From: Marinilabiliaceae bacterium UBA5488 | Lineage (GTDB): Bacteria; Bacteroidota; Bacteroidia; Bacteroidales; Marinilabiliaceae | Reading direction: 5' to 3' | Assembly: GCA_002427105.1 (NCBI GenBank) | Contig: DIPM01000031.1 | Span: forward strand, 11,732 to 75,731 | DNA length: 64,000 bases | Shown: positions 15,849 to 24,794 of the stretch, in pieces | Position numbering within the stretch: the first letter of the stretch is position 1 | Layout of the letters: each line of letters starts with the position of its first letter | The notes under the pieces: generated by a model | Told to the model about the DNA's origin: nothing | What the model saw: only the letters and a program-made list of their open reading frames with translations | The model's database searches: none | Made by a program: the position numbers and the translations under genes

Positions 15849-17555
15849 ATGGCTAATTTTTTCACAGATAACTCCGATTTGCTATTTCATCTTAAGCACC
15901 CTTTGATGAAAAAGATCGTTGCGCTTAAAGAGCGTGACTTTGCAGATAAAGATAAGTTTGATTATGCCCCTTTAGATTTTGAAGATGCAATGGACAGCTA
16001 CGAAAAGGTGCTGGAAATTGTGGGCGAAATTTGTGGCGATATAGTTGCACCCAACGCCGAAAGCGTTGACGCCGAAGGACCCAGGATCGTCAACAACGAG
16101 GTGATTTATGCAAAAGGCACGCAGGAAAACCTTGACGCCCTTGTTAAGGCTGGTCTTATGGGCATTACACTTCCCCGCAAATACGAAGGTCTCAACTTTC
16201 CCATTGTCCCCTATATTATGGCAGCCGATATTGTATCCCGTGCTGATGCAGGCTTTGTAAATATCTGGGGGCTTCAGGACTGTGCCGAAACTATTAACGA
16301 GTTTGCCGATGAAGATCAGAAACAACGTTTCCTTCCTCGTATTTCAAACGGCGAAACTGCTGCAATGGATCTTACTGAGCCTGATGCAGGTTCAGACTTG
16401 CAGGCCGTCCAACTGAAAGCAACTTTAAATGAGAAGGATGGCAAGTGGTATCTCAATGGTGTTAAGCGCTTTATTACCAATGGGGATGGTGATATTTCAT
16501 TAGTATTGGCACGTAGTGAGGCCGGTACCTCTGATGGTCGTGGCTTGTCTATGTTTATTTATGACAGGAATCACAGAGCTGTAACTGTCCGTCGTATAGA
16601 AAACAAGATGGGTATCAAGGGTTCACCTACATGTGAGCTTGTGTTTAAAGATGCTCCTGCCGAATTAGTTGGTGAGCGCAAGCTGGGACTTATCAAGTAT
16701 GTTATGGCACTTATGAACGGTGCTCGTTTGGGTATTGGAGCCCAGGCGGTTGGCCTTTCAGAGGCAGCCTACCGTGAGGCTTTAGCCTACGCTGAAGAAC
16801 GCAAACAGTTTGGCAAGGCTATAATAGGTTTTCCCGCGGTTTATGAAATGTTGGGGCTTATGAAGGCTAAGCTTGATGCTTCACGCACCCTTTTGTATGA
16901 AACATCTCGTTATGTTGATGTTTACAAGAGCTATATGCATTTGAGCGAAGAGCGCACTCTTACAAAGGAAGAGCGTGATGATATGAAAACATATCAGAAG
17001 CTGGCCGATTATTTCACTCCTCTTTTGAAAGGGATGACAAGTGAGTATTGCAACCAGCTTGCCTATGATTCTTTGCAGATTCATGGAGGTAGTGGTTTTA
17101 TGAAAGATTACCCTATCGAACGTATCTATCGTGATGCCAGAATTACCACTATTTATGAAGGAACAACTCAGCTACAGGTGGTATCGGCAATTCGGGGAGT
17201 TACCAACGGCGCTTTGCTCAACAGAATTCGCGAGTTTGAAGTAATGCCTCTGCAGCCCGAATTGCATGGGCTTAGAAGAACCTTGATAGGTATGACTGAG
17301 GAATATGAAAAAACAGTAAAACACCTTGCTGATATTCGTGATAATGAATACCTTGATTTCCATGCACGGAGATTAGTTGAGATGGCTGGACATATTATTA
17401 TGGGTTACCTCTTGCTTCTGGATACCGAGCGTGATGACCGTTTCCGTACATCAACTGAAATTTATATCCGCTATGGGCGCGCCGAGAACAAGGCTCGTGC
17501 TGAATATATTTCTAATTTTTCAATTAATGATTTGGGTTTTTTCAAACCCAACTGA
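15849..17555 (+). CDS. Acyl-CoA dehydrogenase, long form
   Basis: A 568-residue acyl-CoA dehydrogenase that introduces the trans-2,3 double bond in acyl-CoA and passes electrons to EtfAB. Seen in order: an N-terminal helical domain, the middle beta-domain with MDLTEPDAGSDLQAVQL and KRFITNGDGDIS, the helical domain with EERKQFGKAIIGFPAV, and the catalytic region RDARITTIYEGTTQLQ, with the base Glu in YEGT. At 568 residues it is longer than the classical 380-residue enzymes, with about 130 extra residues after YEGT as in the longer bacterial subfamily. It is the last gene of the etfB-etfA-acd operon and is followed by a strong terminator. Chain-length preference is unknown. Confidence 0.94.
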   Translation: MANFFTDNSDLLFHLKHPLMKKIVALKERDFADKDKFDYAPLDFEDAMDSYEKVLEIVGEICGDIVAPNAESVDAEGPRIVNNEVIYAKGTQENLDALVKAGLMGITLPRKYEGLNFPIVPYIMAADIVSRADAGFVNIWGLQDCAETINEFADEDQKQRFLPRISNGETAAMDLTEPDAGSDLQAVQLKATLNEKDGKWYLNGVKRFITNGDGDISLVLARSEAGTSDGRGLSMFIYDRNHRAVTVRRIENKMGIKGSPTCELVFKDAPAELVGERKLGLIKYVMALMNGARLGIGAQAVGLSEAAYREALAYAEERKQFGKAIIGFPAVYEMLGLMKAKLDASRTLLYETSRYVDVYKSYMHLSEERTLTKEERDDMKTYQKLADYFTPLLKGMTSEYCNQLAYDSLQIHGGSGFMKDYPIERIYRDARITTIYEGTTQLQVVSAIRGVTNGALLNRIREFEVMPLQPELHGLRRTLIGMTEEYEKTVKHLADIRDNEYLDFHARRLVEMAGHIIMGYLLLLDTERDDRFRTSTEIYIRYGRAENKARAEYISNFSINDLGFFKPN

Positions 17556-17580
17556 TAGGGTACAACAGCTAATTACTAAG

Positions 17581-17608
17581 GGCTGCCACTAACATGGCAG
17601 CCTTTTTT
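17581..17608 (+). terminator. Rho-independent terminator of the etf operon
   Basis: Perfect stem GGCTGCCA (17581-17588) / TGGCAGCC (17595-17602), 6-base loop, then six T residues (17603-17608). It lies 26 bases after the acyl-CoA dehydrogenase stop. Confidence 0.85.
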
Positions 17609-17838
17609 CATGAATCTGCTGCTCCTATTCAAGACCTCCTTTGCATTTATTGGCTAAAACCAGCCAATAATGTTAAATATGTTTATAAGCAAAGAGAAGA
17701 TGCTTTCAGTGCGATCGAGGCCGAAAATTTGAATAGTCCTAATTATGAATTATATACATTTTGGAGCTAAGAAAAAAGAATCGTAATTGAAACTTCTGGC
17801 TTTTATTTTAATTTAATGAAAATAATCCTTTGATTTTA
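17609..17838. other. Intergenic region with an isolated 9-bp hairpin
   Basis: No gene is supported here. The only structure seen is a perfect 9-base hairpin, TTATTGGCT (17647-17655) / AGCCAATAA (17662-17670), with the loop AAAACC and no T-run. It could be an mRNA element or a leftover of a small palindromic repeat. The rest is AT-rich sequence leading to the promoter of the small lipoprotein. Confidence 0.4.
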
Positions 17839-17868
17839 TTGCTTTTAACAAATCCTTTACTAATTTTA
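17839..17868 (+). promoter_or_regulatory. Candidate promoter of the small helical lipoprotein
   Basis: TTG (17839-17841), 19-base spacer, TAATTTTA (17861-17868). The -7 element differs from TAnnTTTG only in its last base. The predicted leader is about 40 bases. Confidence 0.4.
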
Positions 17869-17915
17869 CTCCTGATTATTTACACAAATTAACCAAACTT
17901 TAACGTTTTTGTATC

Positions 17916-18143
17916 ATGAAAAAGTTATTTGCAGTTGCTGTTTGTAGTGCATTTTTATTTGTCGGATGTGCTGGAAGTTCAGCTAAAAAAGAAGAACAAA
18001 AAGTAGAAGATGCTGTTGAAGCAGTAGAAGAAAAAGCTCAAGACGTTTATCAAGAAGCTACTGAAGCTGTTGAAGACGCTGCTGAAGCCGTAGAAGATGC
18101 TGCTAATGCACTAGGCGAAAAAGTAGAGGAAGTTGTTGAATAA
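17916..18143 (+). CDS. Small lipoprotein with alanine/glutamate helical repeats
   Basis: A 75-residue lipoprotein. The signal peptide ends in a lipobox with the lipidated cysteine at residue 18 (FLFVGCAGSS). The mature part is a single highly charged helix of repeating motifs EDAVEAVEEKAQD, EATEAVEDAAEAVEDAAN. The 7- and 11-residue-like spacing gives an amphipathic or coiled-coil helix, as in LEA-like or entericidin-type stress lipoproteins. There is no acidic stretch directly after the cysteine, so surface export is not predicted. It stands alone with its own promoter-like element and terminator. Function unknown; an envelope spacer or stress role is a guess from composition. Confidence 0.8.
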   Translation: MKKLFAVAVCSAFLFVGCAGSSAKKEEQKVEDAVEAVEEKAQDVYQEATEAVEDAAEAVEDAANALGEKVEEVVE

Positions 18144-18165
18144 CAATCTTTCTTTATAAAAAATC

Positions 18166-18202
18166 ACGGGTTGTCTTGGAAAAGGCAACCCGTTATTTTT
18201 TA
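18166..18202 (+). terminator. Rho-independent terminator of the small lipoprotein gene
   Basis: Stem ACGGGTTG (18166-18173) / CAACCCGT (18186-18193) with a loop that can itself pair in part (CTT/AAG), then TATTTTTT. It lies 22 bases after the stop codon. Confidence 0.8.
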
Positions 18203-18365
18203 ATATCTTCTAAGCTGTTTTTGTGAGCTGCTTCAATTTTAGACGCTGATTGGGTCCTTTAATAGATCTTTGTGCGTCCGGCCTTTTTGGGATTAACCAA
18301 GCGGCATAACCGAGCGAGCTTAGTTCACCAGGAATAGAACAGCTTAATATCTAGCTTCCCAATAT

Positions 18366-19127
18366 TCAAAAAAATGACTCGATAGAGTGAGAACCGTTTT
18401 CGAAAAACAGTTGAGCTTTTTTTAATTTTTCGGGAGTACCTATATCAAACCATTGAGTATTCGCGTCTGCCAGCCATCCTTTAACAGGATAATCCTTTGC
18501 AAGTTTGAGATACTCGGGAATAATGGGGAAGTTGGTTTTGCTGTTATTTATCATACGCATAAAATCATACCTTAACAGCTGCACTCCTCCAAATCCCAGA
18601 CTACTTACTTCTGTGTTTTTGTCGCCATGCCATATTTCTTCTCCTGTGGAGGGATTGTGCCATGCCTGTAGTTGCATTTGCTTGTCGAAGAGCAGATATC
18701 GTGAGGCTTTCCTTTTTTGAACCATTAAGCTGGCAAGGTTATTATCTTTGTGATGTTGCTCAATAAGTTTTGAAATTGGTGCATTACAAACTATATCGAC
18801 ATTATAAACTAATATATCAGCACCGTAATCGAAGTAACTTATTGCATTTAACAGGCCGCCACCGGTGTCTAGTAACTCCTTACTCTCGTCGGATAATATT
18901 ATCTCCATGTTAGGAGTATAATAATCGTAGAGAAATCTTTTTATCTGGTCGGCAAAGTGATGCACATTAATCACCACGCGTGATACTCCCAGACCTTTCA
19001 TTTTACGCAGGGCTATTTCAAGCAAGGTGTAGCCTCCTACTTTAACCAGGGCCTTAGGTATAGTATCAGTGATAGGACGTAGTCGTGAGCCTATACCGGC
19101 AGCGAAAATCATAGCATTAAGCGTCAT
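18366..19127 (-). CDS. Sugar-1-phosphate nucleotidyltransferase, MurU-like
   Basis: A 253-residue nucleotidyltransferase with the fold signature FAAGIGSRLRPITDTIPKALVKVGG (nucleotide-binding loop and catalytic Lys), LLDTGGGL, and VYNVDIV with the metal-binding Asp. The compact length and LDTGGG motif resemble MurU, which makes UDP-MurNAc from MurNAc-1-phosphate in peptidoglycan recycling. A kinase resembling MurU's partner AmgK, fused to a RapZ C-terminal domain, lies 5.7 kb upstream on the same strand, on the other side of the Mrp antiporter genes. The gene overlaps mrpG by 4 bases, so it is translationally coupled to the antiporter. MurNAc or GlcNAc-1-phosphate specificity is inference. Confidence 0.82.
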   Translation of the reverse strand: MTLNAMIFAAGIGSRLRPITDTIPKALVKVGGYTLLEIALRKMKGLGVSRVVINVHHFADQIKRFLYDYYTPNMEIILSDESKELLDTGGGLLNAISYFDYGADILVYNVDIVCNAPISKLIEQHHKDNNLASLMVQKRKASRYLLFDKQMQLQAWHNPSTGEEIWHGDKNTEVSSLGFGGVQLLRYDFMRMINNSKTNFPIIPEYLKLAKDYPVKGWLADANTQWFDIGTPEKLKKAQLFFENGSHSIESFF

Positions 19128-19438
19128 AATTCCTTAGTTTTTTTGTCAGACTTTGGCAGTTCTGAATAAAGCCATTGTGCTACTTTAGCCGTAACGTGTG
19201 CTGCAATAGGCGACAGGAAAATCAGTACGTGAAAGATTACCACAGTCTTTAATAATACTACTATGCTGAGCGAGTATAGATTTAGCGCTATTAGCAGTAT
19301 CAGTACTGCAAAGGATGATACTTTTGTAACAACATGCATCCGTCCGTAGAGATTATTAAATCTTACTATTCCAATTGATGCTACTAGAACAATAAGCGCA
19401 CTTAGAATAATTAATATGCCAGATATGTATTCAATCAT
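19124..19438 (-). CDS. mrpG: Na+/H+ antiporter subunit G
   Basis: A 104-residue MrpG/MnhG/PhaG family protein with three membrane helices. Family signatures are GIVRFNNLYGRMHVVTKVSSFAV and the conserved helix LIFLSPIAAHVTAKVA. It is one of seven small and large subunits of the Mrp complex in the inner membrane. An upstream in-frame ATG (19471) is rejected because it would push deep into mrpF; the ATG at 19438 already overlaps mrpF by 8 bases and gives a normal N-terminus. Confidence 0.92.
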   Translation of the reverse strand: MIEYISGILIILSALIVLVASIGIVRFNNLYGRMHVVTKVSSFAVLILLIALNLYSLSIVVLLKTVVIFHVLIFLSPIAAHVTAKVAQWLYSELPKSDKKTKEL

Positions 19439-19718
19439 TTTCGGATCTCCTTTTATGTAAGAAACGTGCAATAATCATAGAGCCGATAACCAGCAGGAGC
19501 GATACTACCAGAGCAACGTCTAATCCGTAGGTGTTCTTGGAATATATGGAATCGCAAATTATAATACAAACAATAATAATGGATATCTGATCAAGGGCAA
19601 TTACACGGTCGGGGAGCGTAGGACCGCGGAATAAACGGATGAGGGGGAAGACCATGCTAATTGTCATAATCCATATTGCGCCTACTGCTGAATATTCAAG
19701 GAATGTTGAAGGATCCAT
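19431..19718 (-). CDS. mrpF: Na+/H+ antiporter subunit F
   Basis: A 95-residue MrpF/PhaF family protein with three membrane helices and the family signature RLFRGPTLPDRVIALDQIS. The ATG at 19718 (MDPSTFLEYS) is chosen over the more distant one at 19784, which would overlap mrpE by 65 bases. It starts one base before the mrpE stop, in the tightly packed mrp gene order. The subunit is needed for assembly of the Mrp antiporter. Confidence 0.92.
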   Translation of the reverse strand: MDPSTFLEYSAVGAIWIMTISMVFPLIRLFRGPTLPDRVIALDQISIIIVCIIICDSIYSKNTYGLDVALVVSLLLVIGSMIIARFLHKRRSEND

Positions 19719-19719
19719 A

Positions 19720-20082
19720 TCAAATAGCTTTTTTAAGTAAGGCTTCGAATTTAGCAGCGTCCTTGTAAAATTGTTCGCGTTCATGCAGGTTCAATAAATG
19801 AATGATGAAGGATCTTCCATCTTCTGATACATCAATGGCTAGTGAGCCGGGCGTCATACTTATCATATTGAAAAGGATAAGCTCCTGCCAGGGTTTTTCA
19901 AGATTTGTATGGTAGGTAAGTACCATTCCTTCATCTCCTTTGGAGCCCTTTAGTATTAGTAGGGCAATAGCCCATCCCGATTCTATTATTTTGTAACAAA
20001 AAAACAAGAACAGCAAGGCCTGGTAATAGACATTAACTGCCAGTCTAACGAAGTAATGCTTTTTAATTGATTGCCAAAACAT
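19720..20082 (-). CDS. mrpE: Na+/H+ antiporter subunit E
   Basis: A 120-residue MrpE/PhaE family protein, somewhat shorter than the roughly 160-residue Bacillus subunit. The first part holds one or two membrane helices, and the cytoplasmic part carries the conserved NMISMTPGSLAIDVSEDGRSFIIHLLN, matching the family motif TPGTLxxDVS. It overlaps the end of mrpD by 20 bases. The short N-terminus lacks one helix usually seen in the family. Confidence 0.88.
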   Translation of the reverse strand: MFWQSIKKHYFVRLAVNVYYQALLFLFFCYKIIESGWAIALLILKGSKGDEGMVLTYHTNLEKPWQELILFNMISMTPGSLAIDVSEDGRSFIIHLLNLHEREQFYKDAAKFEALLKKAI

Positions 20083-21553
20083 AGTTTATATATTTTGAGG
20101 GATTCAACAAATCGCGTGCGGCCAGGGAGCAATACTCGCCTATCGGTTCGGCAAAGAGTCCCATTCCTATTATTGCTGCAGCCATAAAAAGAGATGCCGC
20201 AAGCATCCTGTTGGCCGGTTTTGCTTCTGTGTCTTTTGGTAAACGCTTGTCTGAAGGGGGTAGTTTCCAGAATACCTCAAGCCATATTTTAACCATCGAA
20301 AACAAGGTGATAAGCCCAACAAATAAGGCTATCATAGATATGAATATTTGATTGGCCTCTATTCCGGCTTTCAGCACCATATATTTTCCGAAAAAACCGC
20401 TTAGCGGCGGAAGGCCGGCAAGGCTAAAGGCTGATATAAAGAAGACAACACCCCATACCGGACTCTTTTGAAACATATTACCCAGAATTTTAAGGTTAAG
20501 GCTGCGTTTTTCGCGATGCACCCATCCGGCCACCAGAAAGGCATTGGTCTTTGAGAGCATATTGTGAGCAATAAAAAAGATAGCGGCAGCTATCCCGGCC
20601 TCGGTAAAAAACCCAAGTGCTATAAGCATATAACCGGCCTGGCTGATAATATGAAAAGACAGAATTTTGCGAAAATCGCTTTGTGAGGATGCCGCAATTA
20701 CGCCCACAACCATAGACAAAGCACCCATCCACAGCACAAGGCGGCTCCAGAACTCAAAGTCGTGATAAAGGAATAAGGTGAAAATCCTTATCATTGAGTA
20801 AATTCCTACCTTCGTGAGGAGTCCTGCAAATAACGCGGTGATAGCAGGAGGAGGGGTATGGTAAGAAGCAGGTAGCCAGAAGAAGAAAGGAAACAGAGCC
20901 CCTTTTATGGCAAAGCCCACAAATATTAGTATCAAGGCAGGATTAAGAGCTGCCAGATTTTCTTTAGCAAGTGACATCTTATAAGAAATATCGGCCATGT
21001 TAAGTGAGCCTATCTTGCCATATAGAAGTCCGATTCCTGCAACAAAGAACATTGACCCGATAAGGTTTAGTATCAAATATTTTATTGAGCCTTCAAGTTG
21101 TTTTCGTTCTCCGCCCAAGCCCATTAGTATAAACGAAGATATTAACATCACTTCAAACCAGACGTAGAGATTAAAGATGTCACCGGCGATAAAACTTCCG
21201 TTGACGCCTAATAAAATACCAAAAGAATAAAAGAAATATCCGTTTTTCCTTCTCTCTTTGTCAAGCGATTGAGTTGAGTAAACTGTAACAAGCAAAAACA
21301 CAAAAGCTGCCAGAAGCAACATAAAGGCGCTGAAACGGTCGGCCACAAGGGATATGCCGTAAGGCGCAGGCCATGAGCCCATGTTGACAACTATTATATC
21401 CTGCAGATTTACACTTTTTAGAACAACCAGAGTCCACACCAGGTTGGCTGAGGCAAAGACCAGAGCCAGCTGTCTTTTTATCTTTGGCCTTTTTAATAAA
21501 AGACCAAGCATAAGATAGCTGAAAGGCAGTAATATAAGGGTAAACAATATCAT
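20063..21553 (-). CDS. mrpD: Na+/H+ antiporter subunit D
   Basis: A 496-residue polytopic protein with about 14 membrane helices, related to the NuoM/NuoN proton-pumping subunits of complex I. The family core is visible in NLYVWFEVMLISSFILMGLGG, a conserved KGALFPFFFWLPASYHTPPPAITALFAGLLTKVG-type region (key Lys and Glu/Asp for proton passage), and the PPLSGFFGKY motif. MrpA and MrpD are the two ion-translocating subunits. The length equals that of the Bacillus MrpD. It overlaps mrpC by 4 bases. Confidence 0.94.
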   Translation of the reverse strand: MILFTLILLPFSYLMLGLLLKRPKIKRQLALVFASANLVWTLVVLKSVNLQDIIVVNMGSWPAPYGISLVADRFSAFMLLLAAFVFLLVTVYSTQSLDKERRKNGYFFYSFGILLGVNGSFIAGDIFNLYVWFEVMLISSFILMGLGGERKQLEGSIKYLILNLIGSMFFVAGIGLLYGKIGSLNMADISYKMSLAKENLAALNPALILIFVGFAIKGALFPFFFWLPASYHTPPPAITALFAGLLTKVGIYSMIRIFTLFLYHDFEFWSRLVLWMGALSMVVGVIAASSQSDFRKILSFHIISQAGYMLIALGFFTEAGIAAAIFFIAHNMLSKTNAFLVAGWVHREKRSLNLKILGNMFQKSPVWGVVFFISAFSLAGLPPLSGFFGKYMVLKAGIEANQIFISMIALFVGLITLFSMVKIWLEVFWKLPPSDKRLPKDTEAKPANRMLAASLFMAAAIIGMGLFAEPIGEYCSLAARDLLNPSKYINYVLAIN

Positions 21554-21903
21554 CGTTGGTCGGTGTTTTTAAGTTGATCCAGGTCGTGCGTTCCGGTTAC
21601 ATCAAAATATCTATATTTTAAGGCCAGGATGTATGCCGACATACCCAGACTTATTACTATCGCCGTTAAAATAAGAGCCTGGGGAAGAGGATCAGATATT
21701 AATGAGGGGTCTGCGACTTCAGCGCCCTCTTCTATTATGGCAACCCCGCCGCGTTTTATCCCGCCTGCCATAAAAATTATAAGGTTAGTTGCATTACTTA
21801 GCAAAAATATGCCCAGGATAACCTTTACGATACTGCGCCGAAGTACGAGATAGACTCCGCAGGCGTATAGCAAACCTATAAATATCGCGATCAAGTGTTC
21901 CAT
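21550..21903 (-). CDS. mrpC: Na+/H+ antiporter subunit C
   Basis: A 117-residue MrpC/MnhC protein related to NuoK, with three membrane helices. Recognisable parts are LLYACGVYLVLRRSIVKVILGIFLLSNATNL and the loop DPLPQALILTAIVISLGMSAY, which holds the family's conserved PLPQALVLTAIVI motif. It overlaps mrpB by 13 bases and mrpD by 4, giving strict translational coupling. Confidence 0.94.
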   Translation of the reverse strand: MEHLIAIFIGLLYACGVYLVLRRSIVKVILGIFLLSNATNLIIFMAGGIKRGGVAIIEEGAEVADPSLISDPLPQALILTAIVISLGMSAYILALKYRYFDVTGTHDLDQLKNTDQR

Positions 21904-22322
21904 TCCAAAACCTCCATAATAGTGATAATAACAGATAATATCAGTCCGGCAACCCCTACATAAATGCCGGTGTCAAAGATTAAGGGAGTGCCTAAATGAA
22001 CCGTTCCAAGCAGGGGCCAGAGCCCTTCGTACCATATTCCCGTAAGTGGTTCTTCGCCAAAAAACAAGGGAATCACGGCAGCCAAAATTACCAAAGAAAG
22101 ACCGATGCCCATCCATGTACGGCTATTAAAGCGGATTATCTTCTTTATTTCGTTTGAACCGAAAACAATGCCGTAGAAAATAAAGCCGGTAGCAAGAACG
22201 ATTCCTCCTATAAAACCTCCGCCCGGGCTATTGTGCCCTCTAAACAGCAGATATAGAGAAATAATAGCCATTACTTTCAGGAAGAGCCGTGTTGTTTTTT
22301 CTAATATTACGTTATTCATCAA
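21891..22322 (-). CDS. mrpB: Na+/H+ antiporter subunit B
   Basis: A 143-residue MrpB/MnhB protein with four membrane helices. The family signature LYLLFRGHNSPGGGFIGGIVLATG is intact, as is the C-terminal GTPLIFDTGIYVGVAGLILS. In many Gram-negatives this domain is fused to MrpA; here it is a separate gene, as in Bacillus. It begins 28 bases after the mrpA stop. A second in-frame ATG directly follows the first. Confidence 0.94.
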   Translation of the reverse strand: MMNNVILEKTTRLFLKVMAIISLYLLFRGHNSPGGGFIGGIVLATGFIFYGIVFGSNEIKKIIRFNSRTWMGIGLSLVILAAVIPLFFGEEPLTGIWYEGLWPLLGTVHLGTPLIFDTGIYVGVAGLILSVIITIMEVLEWNT

Positions 22323-22350
22323 CAGTTGCTTTAACTAAATTTTATTTCAA

Positions 22351-24726
22351 CTAATTGTTGGAGTCAGGCTCCGTTAATTCCTGAGAACCGCGTCGTTTGA
22401 GCTTTTTTATTGTTTTAATCTGAAATCTGAAAAGGGAGTAAACGCCCGTCGCAGCCAAGGTTAGCACTGCTATCTCGCCCATAGTATCAAGGGCTCTGAA
22501 ATCTACAAGTATCACGTTTACAATATTTCCCCCATGAGCCATCGTGTATGCATTTTCGGCAAAGAAACCCGAAATGGGCTCATTGAGTTGCAAAAACCTT
22601 GCTTCGAGTACTACCAAAGTCACGAAAACACCGATTCCTAAAGATATTATTCCATCTCTTAGTCTGGTTTTTTTATTTGAAAGAATTGCAAATTCGGGCA
22701 GGTAGTAAATTACCAACACGAAAATAACCATCAACACGGTTTCTGCCAGGAATTGAGTGATGGCCAAATCTACTGCGCCATAATATAGATAGAGCATGGC
22801 TATGCCATATCCGCTTACCCCGAGTGCTATAATTGCTGCAAGTCTTGATTTTGTAAAAACTGTATAGACCACCGCCAGTGATGAAACAATCAGTAGCATT
22901 AACACATGAAGCTTTACAGGGCCGGGAGCGGTATCCGTTATTTCCATATTTTTCATACGGAACAGTTGAAGGGCTACCAAAGCCATTACCACAAGGAAGA
23001 AGGTCAAAAGATAGTAACGATGATATCCGTGCTGAATTCTATTCGTGCTTCTTGCCGCTCCTTTCAGGTAATTATTTATGCTGTTGGTGAAGAGCGTTGG
23101 CAGATGGTAAATATCAAACCATACTATCATCTTAACAATTAACTTTGTTACAGGTTTGCGCAGGATGAAGATCAAAATGCCCGACAGCACTGTGAAGATG
23201 CTTACTCTCAACACATCATTATATCCATGCCAAAGTGAAAGCTTTGTATCATACACTATATTTCCCATAAAGTATAAAGCATTGCTTACCAGAGCGTTAA
23301 GCATTTGAGGGTAGAGCCCTAATAATACTCCTGAAATTGCCAGAACTACCGGTCCCAAAAGCATAGTGAAAGGGATTTCCCGCTCTTTGTAATGAAGAAC
23401 TATGTCCTCTCTATCCTTCTTTTTGGTAAATAGTTGATAGTAGATGTTAATGGCTACTGCTACAAGCATTATGTTGGCACCTACACTCAAAGGAAGTATC
23501 AGCCATGATACATCGGGCAATTGCATCTTTGCTTCATAGATAAGCTCTTTGCCTATAAAACCTAACATTGGAGGTAGGCCTGCCATTGATACAAGAGCTA
23601 GAAGCGTCACTATTGCAGTTATCGGTAAACTCCTGAAAAGTCCATGAAGTGCATAAATATCCCTCGTGCCTGTGGTCTTTTCTACTATCCCGGCTACCAT
23701 AAACAGCCCTCCCTTGTAAAGACCATGTACGATAAAAAATACCAAGGCGGCTTTCAGTGAGTCGGTCGTGTCTATGCCAACGAGTAATACCATGGTGCCT
23801 AAAGCGCTGATTGTCGTAAATGCAAGTATGCGTTTCAAATCCCGCTGTCCTAAAGCGAAAAATGCGCCCAAAAACATAGTTATGCAGCCCGTAATCATAA
23901 GTGAGTACTTCCAGAATACTGTGCCTCCCATAACCGGATAGAGTCGCATCAGAAGAAAGACCCCCGCGTTTACCATCGTGGCACTATGAAGATAGGCGCT
24001 GACAGGGGTGGGAGCCTCCATAGCCCCGGGCAGCCAGAAGTGAAAAGGGAACTGGGCTGATTTTGTAATAGCAGCAAGGATTATAAGAGTAAGAATAAGG
24101 TAGTAATGCGGATGATTTCCTACATGAATGTGTTGCCTAAGAAGGTCACTAACATTATAGCTGCCGCAAATGTTGCCTATTAGTATCACGGCAAATAGCA
24201 AACTCAGGCCTCCAAAGCCCGTAATTAGCAACGCCTGCAAGGCGGCCTGCCTCGACTTTTCCCGGTGGTGGTCAAAGCCGATAAGGAAGAAGGAGGCAAC
24301 ACTGGTTATCTCCCAAAACATAAACATTATGATCAGATTGTCTGAAAAGACCATACCAATCATAGAGCCCATGAAAAACATCAGGTAGGTATAGAAATGA
24401 CCCTGACGCTCATATTTTGCCATGTATTTGGCAGAGTAAAGCAGGATAAGGAATCCTATCCCGCTGATGAGAAGACCAAATATTAATGTTAAACCGTCTA
24501 TTCGGAAGGCGAGGTTCATACCCGGCAAAAAAACTATCGGGGTGTCAAGGATAAAGCCCTCATGAGGCGCCAGATGGAGAGCTTCGACAAGCAGGCATAT
24601 AAAAATCAACAGAGGAATAAACGAAAGATACAGACCCGTTTTTTGTCGCCATACACCGTACAGAAAGGGTGTAAATATGGCTGCCACAAATATCAGAGCC
24701 ACTAGTATAGTAAGAATATTACCCAT
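22351..24726 (-). CDS. mrpA: Na+/H+ antiporter subunit A
   Basis: A 791-residue protein with about 20 membrane helices. The first 500 residues are NuoL-like, with MFWEITSVASFFLIGFDHH, the KSAQFPFHFWLPGAMEAPTPVSAYLHSATMVNAG-type core and PPMLGFIGKE. The C-terminal 200 residues contain the MrpA/MbhD-E-like domains (YYGAVDLAITQFLAETVLMV and VDFRALDTMGEIAVL). The complex exchanges cytoplasmic Na+ for external H+ and is needed for alkali and salt tolerance. The full seven-gene operon suggests a saline or alkaline habitat. It follows the APH-RapZ gene by 68 bases. Confidence 0.95.
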   Translation of the reverse strand: MGNILTILVALIFVAAIFTPFLYGVWRQKTGLYLSFIPLLIFICLLVEALHLAPHEGFILDTPIVFLPGMNLAFRIDGLTLIFGLLISGIGFLILLYSAKYMAKYERQGHFYTYLMFFMGSMIGMVFSDNLIIMFMFWEITSVASFFLIGFDHHREKSRQAALQALLITGFGGLSLLFAVILIGNICGSYNVSDLLRQHIHVGNHPHYYLILTLIILAAITKSAQFPFHFWLPGAMEAPTPVSAYLHSATMVNAGVFLLMRLYPVMGGTVFWKYSLMITGCITMFLGAFFALGQRDLKRILAFTTISALGTMVLLVGIDTTDSLKAALVFFIVHGLYKGGLFMVAGIVEKTTGTRDIYALHGLFRSLPITAIVTLLALVSMAGLPPMLGFIGKELIYEAKMQLPDVSWLILPLSVGANIMLVAVAINIYYQLFTKKKDREDIVLHYKEREIPFTMLLGPVVLAISGVLLGLYPQMLNALVSNALYFMGNIVYDTKLSLWHGYNDVLRVSIFTVLSGILIFILRKPVTKLIVKMIVWFDIYHLPTLFTNSINNYLKGAARSTNRIQHGYHRYYLLTFFLVVMALVALQLFRMKNMEITDTAPGPVKLHVLMLLIVSSLAVVYTVFTKSRLAAIIALGVSGYGIAMLYLYYGAVDLAITQFLAETVLMVIFVLVIYYLPEFAILSNKKTRLRDGIISLGIGVFVTLVVLEARFLQLNEPISGFFAENAYTMAHGGNIVNVILVDFRALDTMGEIAVLTLAATGVYSLFRFQIKTIKKLKRRGSQELTEPDSNN

Positions 24727-24794
24727 CCAATTCTTTTATCAGTTATTGAGGCTCAAAGTTTTACGCTCGATGTTAAAAGTCAATTTCCTTTACC

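Noticed and set aside
18203..18365. Possible tRNA-like sequence
   Set aside because: A GTTCACCAGGAATAGAAC-like stretch was noticed, but no cloverleaf arms or T-loop consensus could be built.
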